A DNA stretch of 64,000 nt from Dolomedes plantarius (Eukaryota > Arthropoda > Arachnida > Araneae > Dolomedidae), in the NCBI GenBank assembly GCA_907164885.2, contig OU015490.1, positions 19,690,613 to 19,754,612 of the forward strand. Reading direction: 5' to 3'. Below are positions 35,763 through 46,395 of this stretch, in pieces. The number at the start of each line of letters is the position of its first letter. The stretch's first letter is position 1. The notes under the pieces were generated by a model. It searched no databases, was not told the origin of the DNA, and was given only the letters and a program-made list of their open reading frames with translations. The translations under genes were made by a program, and so were the position numbers.

Positions 35763-36532
35763 ATGTCTCTCTCCCCTGGATCAACAACAGAAGCCTCTGC
35801 AGTCGTAATACCTCCGTATATATCGGTGGACCCCGCTTTATGGTTCCACATGGTGGAAAGTACTTTCGCGTTAGCAACACCCAAAGCTATATCTGAATCG
35901 AAAACAAAATTCAACTATGTTGTCGCCCACCTTCCTCCTGCACCTGCTACTATGGTGCGCGACGTTATAATGAAGCCGGATACTACACATCCATACGAGG
36001 ACCTAAAAACTAAAATCATAGAAAGATGCGGAGAAAGCCGAACATTGGAAATACGTAAGCTACTAGCCGGTGAAAGCCTCGGTGATAGGAAACCCACCGA
36101 ATTGCTGCGTTTAATGAAGAGAAGAGCAGAAAACCACAATATCAGCGACGCACTTCTTTTGGAATTATTTACCCAGCAAATGCCGACCCCTGTGCAGACT
36201 ATTTTCGCATCACTCCCGATAAAGCGGCAGAGATTGCCGATCGCATCTTGGATTTAACACCGTCGAACATCAGCGCAGTTTCGATTCCCACACCTACACC
36301 AGCCGCCGCTCAGACGCCAGCGACCACAGAGATGCTGTTGAAAGAAATTCAAGAGCTACGAAAAGAAGTCGTCGAACTTCGACTTTCTAGAAAATACAAT
36401 CATCCTCGATACCGCTCTAAGTCACGCGGTAAGGATTCAACAATTTGTTGGTATCATGCAAAATTCCAACAAAAAGCAAACAAATGCAATCCGCCCTGTT
36501 CATTTGCGGGAAACCGGACGCGGGAAGAGTAG
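35763..36532 (+). pseudogene. gag: Gypsy gag (frame-broken)
   Basis: The best start is ATG 35763 (AACCATGT, MSLSPGSTTEAS). The capsid-like part reads ISVDPALWFHMVESTFALA and ERCGESRTLEIRKLLAGESL, typical of arthropod Gypsy Gag. The frame changes at about 36205-36220 and continues to 36532 with DKAAEIADRILDLTPSN, a coiled charged segment, and CWYHAKFQQKANKCNPPCSF, a knuckle-like CxxH...C...C motif. One frame change inside capsid is not expected of a working gag, so it is probably disabled. Confidence 0.8.
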
Positions 36533-37116
36533 AAGCGACGTACCTCTCTCCCGCACCTTCTCGTCGCCTTTTCGTGAGAGACAGGAATACGGGTATGCGT
36601 TTTCTTGTTGACTCTGGATCTGACGCCAGTCTGATATCTGCTACCAAACAAGATAAATCACGGCCAGTTCTCCAAACATTTCGTGCCGCTAATGGCACAA
36701 AAATTAATGTTTATGGTCGAAAGAGTATTACTCTTAGTTTAGGTTTACGCCGATCGTTTACTTTTTCTTTTTACATTTGTGATGTTTCATGTGCTATTTT
36801 AGGAGCTGATTTCCTGCATTATTTTAATTTAAATCTTGATTTACGGAATCACCGTCTTATCGATTCCATCACTCATTTAAACACTCCTGCTAAATTAAGT
36901 GTTTGCAATATTTTCTCTGTAAAACCTAATTGTGTTAATAATGTATATGGTAAACTATTGCTACAATTTCCTGAAATTACAAAATTACCAGACCCTAACC
37001 AACCGGTAAAGCACAATACTGTGCATTACATAAACACCAAGGGACCTCCAGTCGCGGCTAAGCCTAGACGGCTAGCTCCAGATCGGCTAAAACTCGCTAA
37101 AGCTGAATTTCAGTAG
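36445..37116 (+). pseudogene. pol: Gypsy protease and start of RT
   Basis: Protease active-site motif FLVDSGSDASLI at about 36600 and the second conserved element AILGADFLHYFNL. The frame then enters the region before RT (PPVAAKPRRLAPDRLKLAKA) and stops at TAG 37114-37116. The following ORF is in the same frame, so the stop is a single nonsense change within pol. The frame differs from the end of gag, which could be a natural -1 shift or damage. Confidence 0.85.
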
Positions 37117-37932
37117 ATGCTACAGCTTGGTCACATGAGACCTTCCAAAAGTAACTACTCTTCGCCTTTGCACATGGTGCCGAAGAAAGGATCTGTTGGT
37201 TGGAGACCTGTTGGTGATTATCGTACTCTAAATGCACAAACTATTAAAGAGAAGTATCCTATCCCCTGTATTGCAGATTTCACTGCTGAATTACATGGTA
37301 AACAAATCTTCAGTCACATTGATCTGATAAAAGCATACCACCAAATTCCCATTAATCCTGATGATGTACATAAAACTGCGATTTGCACTCCCTTTGGCCT
37401 TTTCGAAAGCACGCTCATGCAGTTTGGCCTTTGCAATGCTTCATCTACCTTTCAACGCTTTATAGATGAAGTAACTCGTGACTTAGGATTTGTTTATGCA
37501 TTTGTTGATGACTTGCTTGTTGCCTCAGATAATGAAAATGAACATATGCAACACCTTCAGTTGTTGTTTTCCAAACTTAAAGAGTATGGACTATGCATTA
37601 ATGTTGATAAATGTCAATTTGGGCAAACCACTATTGAATTCTTAGGATTCAAGCTTTCAGCAGAAGGAATTGAACCCCTTCCTAATCGCGTTTCATGCAT
37701 CCTGGAATTTCCTCAACCGACTACCTTAACTCAACTACGGCGTTATTTAGGTCTTTTCAATTTTTATCGGCGATGCATTCCCAAAGCTGCCGACATTTTA
37801 GCCCCTCTTGTTAAATTCCTAGAAGGACATAAAAAAAGAAAAAAAATCCCCGTTCCAGTGCTAGCAACACTGAGCAATTACAATGGAACGACGAAGCAAC
37901 TCTCTCCTTCACTGCTTCAAAAGAAGCTATAG
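37117..37932 (+). pseudogene. pol: Gypsy reverse transcriptase
   Basis: Continues pol after the TAG. RT motifs are in order: [35 protein letters not shown] (first catalytic Asp), [28 protein letters not shown] (Asp pair), [11 protein letters not shown] and [18 protein letters not shown]. It departs from frame at about 37840-37880, shortly before RNase H, ending in an unrelated tail. All three RT catalytic aspartates are present. Confidence 0.92.
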
Positions 37933-39662
37933 CTCAAGCTACACTATTAAGACATCCTGTACCTGGTGCCCAGATAAGTTTATGGGTTGATGCTAGTAAT
38001 GTCGCGATTGGTGGATCCTTAATGCAGCTCTCAGAAGATCAGTGGGAACCCATAGCGTTCTATTCTTGTAAACTAAATAAGGCTCAGAGAAATTGGTCAA
38101 CTTACGATCGTGAATTATTTGCTATTTACTCTTGCATAAAAAAATTCAGGCATATGCTAGAAGGTCGCAATTTTGTTATTTATACAGACCAAAAACCCCT
38201 TATATTTGCCTTCCAACAAAACCCTAATAAATGTAGCCCTAGGCAGCTGCGCCATTTAGATTATATTTCGCAGTTTTCTACCGATTTTCGGTACACTAAA
38301 GGTTCTGATAACAGCGTGGCCGACGCACTATCTCGCATTGAGATAAACTCAATTTCTCCTAATGTACTGAACTTTAAAGAGTTCGCCACTGCTCAGACCG
38401 TTGATGACGAGCTGAAACAGCTTATCGAATCTGACACCTCATCTTTAAAATTGGAAAAACACTATTTTCCTCTCGAAGATATATATTTATACTGCGATAT
38501 GTCACAGACACACCCTCGACCTTTTGTTCCCAAAAGTATGCGACTATCTGTTTTTCAAACCTTGCATTTTTTCTCCCATCCAGGTATATCAGCCTCATTA
38601 GATTTAATCTCTAAACGATTCGTTTGGCCTGGCATGCGTAAAGACATAAAATCTATGGTTCGCAGTTGTACTAAATGTCAAAAAGCTAAAATCTTTCAAC
38701 ACACCAAATCACCAATTGGCACCTTCTCTGATCCTGATGCTCGTTTCGCCCACATACATATAAACTTTATTGGACCGCTCCCACCCTCAGATGGCAATCA
38801 ATATTGTATGACCATCATCGATAGGTTCACGAGATGGCCCGAAGTTATCCCTACACCTGATATGACTGCGGAAACAACTGCTCGAGCATTAGTACACGGT
38901 TGGATCTCCAGATTTGGATCCCCTGTTACTGTAACTACTGATCAGGGTAGAAATTTTGAATCTACTCTCTTCAAAGAACTTACTAACATGTTAGGATGCC
39001 ACAGAATCCGAGCATCTGCTTACCATCCACAGTCAAACGGTATCATTGAAAGGTTTCATCGTCATCTCAAGAGCTCTCTTAAAGCGCACAACCAAACTAA
39101 ATGGACTGAAATCCTTCCCATAGTCTTACTAGGATTGCGCACTGCTCTCAAAAGTGACATCAAAGCCACCTGTGCCCAGCTTGTTTATGGCACCAATCTC
39201 AGACTACCTTCCGATCTCATTACCAGTGATACTGTCAAACAACCCATTACCCTTACCTATGTGTCCGAGTTAATTAAAACAATGAGAACCTTAAATCCTA
39301 TTGCCACTGCCGTACACGGCAATCCCAAAATTTATGTCAATCCCTCATTGAAAACCTGTTCACATGTATTTTTACGATCAGATAAAGTCAATCCTCCCTT
39401 ATCACCTTCTTACACGGGACCACATCTAGTGGTCGACAGAAATGACAAAACTTTTGTTTTGGAATTAAACGGAAAGCAGAGTACAGTCTCTATCGATCGT
39501 ATCAAACCTGCATATCAACTTTCAGATTCTCTTGAACCTTGTGGACCTCAAAAGCCAACTGAGCCCATGAATGCTCAAACAACTCCTGTCGAACAGACCA
39601 CCACCAGATCTGGTCGCAAAGTTCGCTTTCCACAACACCTTGTTTCTGAATATATTGTGTAA
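37933..39662 (+). pseudogene. pol: Gypsy RNase H and integrase
   Basis: Pol resumes in a second frame. The RNase H residues are SLWVDASNVAIGG (Asp), STYDRELFAIYS (Glu), VIYTDQKPLIF (Asp) and DNSVADALSR (Asp). The integrase has an HHCC zinc motif (TLHFFSHPGISAS ... SCTKCQKAK), a core with HINFIGPL where HIDxxGPL is usual, VTTDQGRNFES and HPQSNGIIERFHR. The first of the three integrase catalytic acids is therefore Asn. Over 540 codons are open to TAA at 39660-39662, ending FPQHLVSEYIV, so this part decayed little. Confidence 0.93.
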
Positions 39663-39882
39663 AAAATTTTGTGATATCAACTGTACATAATCTACCTATC
39701 CTTTTATTTCATGTAATGCATATGTAACCTTGTTTATCTCTCTTGTACATCATGCCAATTTCCCTCTAGGCATCATACGAATTTTCAATTGTACTCCAGA
39801 CTGTTTGTATAATTCTTACTATGTACCTATGTATTAATTACCAATTTTCTGTAATCGTGACTACGTCACTGGGGGCATACTC
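39663..39882 (+). other. Gypsy 3' untranslated region and purine tract
   Basis: No ORF of note. ACTGGGGGCA just before the 3' LTR is a plausible polypurine tract for plus-strand priming. Confidence 0.6.
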
Positions 39883-40150
39883 TGTAGTGTTCCCGCTCCA
39901 ATCTGCGAGAGGCGAACCACGTGACATCACTTCTTTCCCCCTTCTTTGGGGATATGCGCGCCGTCACGTGAGAGTCGAGGATAAATATCTCTCGCAGGTC
40001 GGACGCGCTATGCCGAGCGGCTTACTGAAATGTGTTGTCCGAATAAATGTGTTTAAAAAAGCCTTCTGATGGAGTATCTGCTTTGTGTCTAGTTCTAAAG
40101 AGGCACGACGAATTACAACATCGTCGATTCACCTTACCGGGACTATTATA
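39883..40150 (+). repeat. 3' LTR of Gypsy element
   Basis: 268 bp, identical to the 5' LTR except at three positions (two in the stretch after TTCTTTGGGGA, one in GAATAAAYGTG). It is followed by TTGGTTACC and a second CCGGACTATTATA, a partial repeat of the LTR end and PBS region. Confidence 0.95.
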
Positions 40151-40263
40151 TTGGTTACCCGGACTATTATATACTTAATAGAGTGATGTAGTTCGTTATG
40201 AGTTTCGTTACTTAATAGAATTATTTATTCAACAGTACGTTACCAATCTTCAAATATTATTAC

Positions 40264-40560
40264 AGTAAAACCTGGTTTATCCGGACAAACTGGGACCATA
40301 GGCAATCCGGGTAATATGGTGAGCTGGTAAAAACCACAGTAAATTTCATCGGTTATCCCACGCGCCGAACCACTCACTTCTCAGTTTGCAAATGGCGGAC
40401 ATTAAGCCAAACCTTATTCTATTGGCGTCAAACATTAGTTGGCAATAGGAAAATTGTTTCCTGCCAACGAGGAGAAGTCACTCGTCCCCCCAAAATTTCA
40501 CCTTCGATTCTCCGTTAATGTAAAATCTCCTGTATCCCACTTCTGTGGGTCAGGATAACC
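40264..40560. mobile_element. Pogo/Tigger-type relic
   Basis: Starts TA then CAGTAAAACCTGGTTTATCC GGAC, the form of pogo/Tigger termini, and includes a degenerate inverse end near GGTCAGGATAACCG. No transposase recognised. From here to 40880 I see nothing else except a C-run and CA/TA repeats. Confidence 0.45.
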
Positions 40561-40840
40561 GTGCGGTGATTAAAAATTATTAAACTATTATAATCTATAC
40601 TAACATTTAATGAATATTACTTATTTACAAGGCTACGTCTTTAATTAATAACACAATAGGCTAATGAACATTATATAGCAGCCGTCTACTGCTATCAGAC
40701 AAAACGCGTCATCGTTCTGCCATCGTCTAACCGCTCACTGACTGGGGTTGCAAGATCTCTTCTTTAGCTGGAGCGGCACAAACAGATTGTAGTGTCACTG
40801 GTTAAAATGCAGGTAGTACAGACCGATGTAGGCTCAGGAA

Positions 40841-40851
40841 CCCCCCCCCCT

Positions 40852-40882
<31 letters not shown>
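40841..40882. repeat. (C)n-(CA)n-(AT)n simple repeats
   Basis: A C run, CA repeats and TA repeats in direct succession, ending at the Helitron-like 5' end. Confidence 0.9.
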
Positions 40883-40883
<1 letters not shown>

Positions 40884-41935
40884 CTAATATATAAAGAGAG
40901 AGAGCGGATTTTGTAAGTTTGTTTGTATGTGGAGGGTAATCTCTGGGACCATTGCACTTATTTGAAAAATTCTTTCACTATTTGAAAGGTACACTATTCC
41001 AGATGGGAATAGGCTATATATTATGTATATCTAATCAGTAGAAAGAAAGTTAGGGGCCTAAATCTTGAGCTGATGCTTCACCTTTACAATTTTTCCTTTG
41101 TCAACCATAGTCTAGTAACCATAGCAACACATCAAACGATATTTTCATTTATTATCAGTAAAACATTTAACATTTGAATTTTCTTTGTCAACCATAGTCA
41201 AGTAACTATAGCAACACATCAAACTACATTTTCATTTATTATCAGTAAAACATTTAGTATTTTAAAGATTCAAGTGGAGGAGGTATTGATAAATACAAAA
41301 AGGATTTTTGAAATTGGCAACGTTTAAGGGTTTATTGAAGAAAATTACATTTGGAACTACGCTTTTTATTGGACATAGGTAAAAAAAGATTTACTATTTA
41401 TTGGCTATCAACTGGAAATTTATTGGTATAATATTACAGAACTTTATTTAACTTATAAACTTTGTTTTTGAATTTATGTAAAATTTTATGCACAATTTGA
41501 GCAAATCGAACTTGAATTATTGAACTTTATTCAAAAATCAGTGTGTTTCATTGAAACTGTGAAATTTATTGATTATTTCAAATAGGCCCATGTTTGTTCC
41601 TTTATAAGTGAAAAAGTATTGCTTCTATTGAGCTGAAATTTTGTATAGATATAGTTGATAGTTTAGATTAAAACATAGGCATATTATTTTTGAAAATCGG
41701 GTCCCGGAGTTTAAAAAAAGTTATAATTTTTGTGCTTTTTTCGTGTGTGGACTCTGTAGCGGATAGGCTATGGGGCCGAATCGTATCAAAATCGGCATGC
41801 GGGTGGCCCCGGACAAAATTCAGTACCTGACGCAGCCGGATTTTTAAATTTTTAATTGAAAATATTATTAAATGTTTTATTCTATTTTTATCGAAAATCT
41901 GACTTTCTTCTATTATAACTGTATAATTTAAATTA

Positions 41936-42106
41936 TTGTTTATCGATGCACCCGGTGAAACCGGAAAAACTTGCTTAATAAATTTTATGCTGGCCAAAAT
42001 TAGATCAACAGGCAGACTGGCTTTTGCGGTGGCTTCTTCCGGAATTGCCGCGACTTTACTTAGTGGTGGAAAAACTGCCCATTCCACATTTAAACTGCCT
42101 TTGAAT
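41936..42106 (+). pseudogene. Helitron helicase, N-terminal block (Walker A)
   Basis: Reads FIDAPGETGKTCLINFMLAK then RSTGRLAFAVASSGIAATLL and GGKTAHSTFKLPLN. GETGKT is the P-loop (usually GGTGKT) and ASSGIAATLL is the second conserved block of PIF1-like helicases. The frame ends precisely at the hAT insertion and resumes at 50939. Confidence 0.9.
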
Positions 42107-42603
42107 CAGGGGCGTAGCTACCGTGGAGCAGTTAGAGCGAACTGCTCCAGGCGCACGAATCATGAGGGGCGCAAAATTTGAAAGTGTGGAATAAAAATTT
42201 CTGAAAACTTTTGTATAAATAATTTCGATTTGCCAGATTTTCTATACAAAAAATAAATGACGTATTTTAAATATTTCAAAATAAATGAATATACAAAAAA
42301 TAAATGAAATATTTTTAAGTAAATAAAACTAGGCCAGGCCGCGTTTTGAATTTTTGCTCGGTGTTGGACACTATTAGATATTCTCAAACGTTACCAGTTG
42401 AGTGTCTTATCTGGAAAAGGGAGATGGCCGAGCATCTTCACCCCCTACGGGGAGAGTCATTGCAATCCTTGGAATGTCATTCTAAACGAGCGGGGGTAGG
42501 GGTTTCGAAGGTCACGGTAGAATTTTCTAGGGTCAACTTACTGACCCCTTCCGCTACAAGAGTCAAAAACATGCAAGGGTCTATACAAACAATTTTTTTC
42601 TTA

Positions 42604-43130
42604 GGCCCGTTGCACACACGGCGTAGGCGGAGATTTTCCATCGGACGTCGTTCTAAAAGTAGAGCTTACACACACGGCGAAAACCTCCGTCGCCGGGGAA
42701 AAGGCCCACCCCTCCTTTTGGAATCCTGCACGTGTCCAAGAAACCAGAGGGGTCGCATCAACGCCCCCCTCCCCCCAGCCGGGGTCGGAGGAGCCCTCCT
42801 TTTCGAATCCCCTTTACGATTCCAAGAAAACCAGCGCGCCCCCCCCCCCCCAGCAAACCCCCAACCACACCCTCGCAAAAGACCCTACGACGGTAGAGTC
42901 CGCTGTGTGTGTAAGCGTGCATAGGGTCACATGGATAACTACTTCAATCTGGCGTCAACGAATCCGCCGGCACACATTTGGCACTCGACAGCTGCACAGG
43001 CTACCGTCGAAGAAAAATTTCATTTTCCGCTGTGTGTGCAAGCTCCAATTGACTTCTGTGGTCTACTGTTGGAACGACGTCCGATAGAAAATTTCCGCTA
43101 GAGATAAAAACGCTGTGTGTGCAACGGGCC
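42604..43130. mobile_element. PIF/Harbinger-type MITE copy 1
   Basis: 527 bp with ends GGCCCGTTGCACACACGGCG and CGCTGTGTGTGCAACGGGCC, flanked by TTA at 42601-42603 and 43131-43133. A three-base TTA target and GGCC-type ends suit PIF/Harbinger. GC-rich body; the ORFs across it are not protein-like. Confidence 0.85.
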
Positions 43131-43133
43131 TTA

Positions 43134-43658
43134 GGCCCGTTGCACACACGGCGTAGGCGGAGATTTTCCATCGGACGTCGTTCTAAAAGTAGAGCTTACA
43201 CACACGGCGAAAAACTCCGTCGCCGGGGAAAAAGCCCACCCTTCCTTTTCGAATCCTGCACGTGTTCAAGAAAACCAGAGGGGTCGCAACAACGCCCCCC
43301 TCCCCCCAGCCGGGATCGGAGGAGCCCTCCTTTTCGAATCCCCTTTACGATTCCAAGAAAACCAGCGCGCCCCCCCCCCAGCAAACCCCCAAACACCCCT
43401 CTCGCAAATGACCCTACGACGGTAGAGTCCGCTGTGTGTGTAAGCGTGCATAGGGTCACATGGATAACTACTTCAATCTGGCGTCAACGAATCCGCCGGC
43501 ACACAGTGGCACTCGACAGCTGCACAGGCTACCGTCGAAGAAAAATTTCATTTTCCGCTGTGTGTGCAAGCTCCAATTGACTTCTGTGGTCTACTGTTGG
43601 AACGACGTCCGATAGAAAATTTCCGCTAGAGATAAAAACGCTGTGTGTGCAACGGGCC
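43134..43658. mobile_element. PIF/Harbinger-type MITE copy 2, abutting copy 1
   Basis: 525 bp, nearly identical to copy 1 and in the same orientation. It shares the central TTA (43131-43133) with copy 1 and is followed by TTA at 43659-43661. Confidence 0.85.
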
Positions 43659-43801
43659 TTACGTAATTGAATGGGACTCCACTAACGGGGCGATTGGCAA
43701 TCGACTAAGTCGAAGAGGTCTCGATTCGTACTCGTCTCGTTTCACTCGAACTGTTTGGAACTGGAAAAATCGAGCGTGACGCGCGGAATTTTCGATTATA
43801 A

Positions 43802-43940
43802 ATGGAAGTGTTCAACATTAAATTTGTAGGAGAAGAGGAAAAACACCCGGAGCTTTATAACCACACGCTCGGTGAATATTCTAGTAAAGATCGTACAGAA
43901 AAAGCGTGAAATGAAGTTGCACGAGAAGTCAACTTGACAG
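43802..43940 (+). pseudogene. MADF-domain fragment with nonsense codon
   Basis: Reads MEVFNIKFVGEEEKHPELYN then HTLGEYSSKDRTEKA, a TGA, then NEVAREVNLTG up to a GTAATG splice-like sequence. The order HPxLY...EYxxKD..EKAWxEVA is the MADF DNA-binding domain, and the TGA sits at the conserved Trp. In PIF/Harbinger elements the accessory MADF/Myb protein brings the transposase to DNA. Confidence 0.7.
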
Positions 43941-44427
43941 GTAATGTATTTAATTACAAACTTTATTAATGTTACATAGTTTAGTTAAAAAAAATTTATT
44001 ACATTATAGCATTTCTTTATTAATTACAAAAACTTATTACAATCATTCATTAAAAAATCTTATTACAATTTAACGAAATCTATTCTTCTTAAATACATAA
44101 AATAATAATAATCGAATTCAAAACACATAGCGAAATTCAATATATTTATTTTTTCAAACCAGTAAACATAAAAATTATGTTTTTAGTTTTGATGAAAAAG
44201 TGTCAAAGCCTGGACTTTGTCGTGGTGATTGGTCCCACCGTCTCACCTACACAAACACAAGAGCTTAGCACAAACTTTTGTATCTTAAAAACTATATGCA
44301 TTTATAACTCCGATTGAAAATGAAATTTGAAATAATTTTAGAATTGACAAAAAAAAAATTGCATTTATATAACATTAAAATATACCGAACTAAAATTTTT
44401 TTGACATTCTTTTGACATTCTATAGAA

Positions 44428-44601
44428 TGCTAAAAATTTTGCATCACTTTCTTGTAATTAATCTGGCGCAACAAACAGCCGATGGGGAAAATTCCGTTCC
44501 AAGTACGGATGTACTTGTACTCTCCTCCGAAACCTTCTCCTTATTATCTTACGGTACCAATATAACATAAGAATGTCCTCCTCATCACTGGAGCTGCTCA
44601 T
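44428..44601 (-). pseudogene. PIF/Harbinger transposase N-terminus
   Basis: Starts MSSSSDEEDILMLYWYRKII at 44601 and continues RRRFRRRVQVHPYLERN and HRLFVAPD, then a stop, then LQESDAKFL. The acidic Ser start, Arg-rich stretch, VHP and LQESDxKF are typical of Harbinger transposase N-termini. The DDE domain is absent. Confidence 0.65.
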
Positions 44602-45404
44602 TTTAAACAAATATAAACAAGAAGTTTTGTACTTTGCACGTTGAAGACATTCAACCTACTGAGAAAAACATCGGTTCGTTATCCCGCTTCGAATTCGAAA
44701 CGAAACCACTTCGAGTGCGATTCGACCCGTGAGCGGGTGAACTTCGCATAGTTCGTACAAGACGCACATTTCGCTTCGAGTTCGAGCCGAGTACGAAACG
44801 ACCCGTGTGCGGATGGCCTTAGTACATAGCAACCTTAACATCGACGCAGAATAGATGCAAATATTCGGGGATTTTTTGAAAGCAAGCTTAGTATTGAGCG
44901 CTTTATATTCTCATTGTTTACTTTGTGCAGTGTAAGAATTTCAAGATGATTTTTGAATGAATGTGTTATACAATTTTTAAACCTTATTGAAACTGTGGAT
45001 TGTAATTTATTGTTCTGTTTAAATGACTTCGTACAATTTATGACTATTATTTTACTAAATTACTTATCTACAGCGTGTTGTTGTATTCACAGACGTATAA
45101 TTTAAAAAGTAAGTGATTTGTTTATGAAATATGTTAATTCATGTTGTAACATAAATAATAGGTACTACCTAATAGTTGCGTATTATAGCTGAAAGTTGGC
45201 GGCAAACATTTTCAGCAGCAGCATGTTATAAAATACAAATATGTATTTTTATAACATGCATGAGGTAATTTTTAAAAAATCGGCAGAGGAAGAATGAAAT
45301 TTCCATTATAAATAATTTTAGATCTAATTAAACATTGCGTGCTAATGACAAAACAGAAATACACCAAAAATATTCAAAAAGAGTGTTAAAAGGAACTCAA
45401 ATCA

Positions 45405-45840
45405 TTAGAACCATAAGTCTTAGGATGTTTAAATTTTGCATGGAGGTTGTTATTATGTCCTAGGTGCTCGTTAAGAAATCTTTTTAATAAATTAGAATTT
45501 TAAGGGGGCTAAAAGGGGCCTAATTCCCCCTAAAAACAAACAAACAAACAAATACACACACACACACACACACACATACTCTGTATTTCTAGAACCATGA
45601 GACCTAGAAATCGGAATTTTTGTATGATAGTTTCTCTTAGACCCTAGGTGCGCACAAAGAAATATTTTTTTGAAATACAAAATTTAAGGGATTAAAAGGA
45701 GTTCAATCCCCCCAAAACAACAACAAAAACCTACCTTTAGTACATGTTTTCTAGAAAATTAAAATTGTGTATGGTGTTGCTCTTAGGCCCTAGATGCTCC
45801 CTAAGAAATATTTTTTAAAAAATCTTTAAGGGGTGTAGCG
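45405..45840. repeat. Three degenerate ~190-bp tandem units
   Basis: A repeated block CTTAGGCCCTAGRTGC...AAGAAATATTTTTT...TTTAAGGGG...AATCCCCC occurs about three times, with an (AC)n run in the middle unit at about 45549-45577. The units are clearly related but diverged. They lie inside the 8.8-kb hAT. Confidence 0.6.
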
Positions 45841-46395
45841 TATTTTACCTGTGACTTTAGAGTTGTATTCAGTACCCCAGGTAGCGCATGTCACAGGATA
45901 CGTGAAATAAAATTAACAGCCAGACTAACGATTAATTGAATTTAAATACTTTTTATTAAGTGCTCGTGGTTAGATACGGGTAATTAAAAGTGAATTGACA
46001 GTATCACCAATGTACAGGAAGTCAGACAATTTTATGAACAGCTAGAAAAAAATTACGTTTTTTCAGTTCTGTTAGGCGTTGAGAAACGAATCAAACCAAC
46101 TTAGCAAAACCATTAAAAAGAGTTTGTCCAACACGATTGTCTTCCCGTGTTCAGGCCCTTTATGCCCCACATTCTCGTTACTTTTATGTAATTAAAATAC
46201 TGACATACACTGTTAGACCCCCTCCTCTCCCCCCAGCCAAAAAAACAAAAAAAAAAAAAAACGACGCACCAAGGAGTTATCCAAGTGAGACGAAAATTGG
46301 TAGATGAGATGTACATGTACAGAAAAACAAATGATTACAATTTTAGAAAAATTGGATGATTTATTCAAGAGAAAGAGCTTCACGAAATGAAAAAG

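Larger units (their letters stand above)
35417..40171 (+). mobile_element. Gypsy-type LTR retrotransposon, recent but defective
   Basis: Two 268-bp LTRs differing at three positions enclose a PBS, gag, protease, reverse transcriptase, RNase H and integrase in Gypsy order (integrase last). No envelope-like gene follows pol. Coding damage: a frame change in gag, a TAG between protease and RT, a frameshift before RNase H, and Asn in place of the first catalytic Asp of integrase. A 4-bp TACT occurs at 35413-35416 and at 40172-40175 if the 3' end includes a 21-bp tail duplication after the LTR. Confidence 0.95.
43662..44818. mobile_element. Deleted PIF/Harbinger with MADF and transposase ends
   Basis: The right end is GACCCGTGTGCGGATGGCC followed by TTA. 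Inside are the start of a MADF-domain gene (+, 43802-43940) and the N-terminus of a Harbinger transposase (-, 44428-44601), the usual divergent two-gene plan of the superfamily. The nuclease core is missing. No matching left end was seen, so the left boundary is approximate. Confidence 0.65.

Noticed and set aside
42346..43580. Arg/Pro-rich ORFs on both strands in the GC-rich stretch
   Set aside because: They fall on the two near-identical Harbinger-type MITEs, and the same peptides recur because the MITEs are duplicated. Overlapping frames on both strands indicate composition, not coding.
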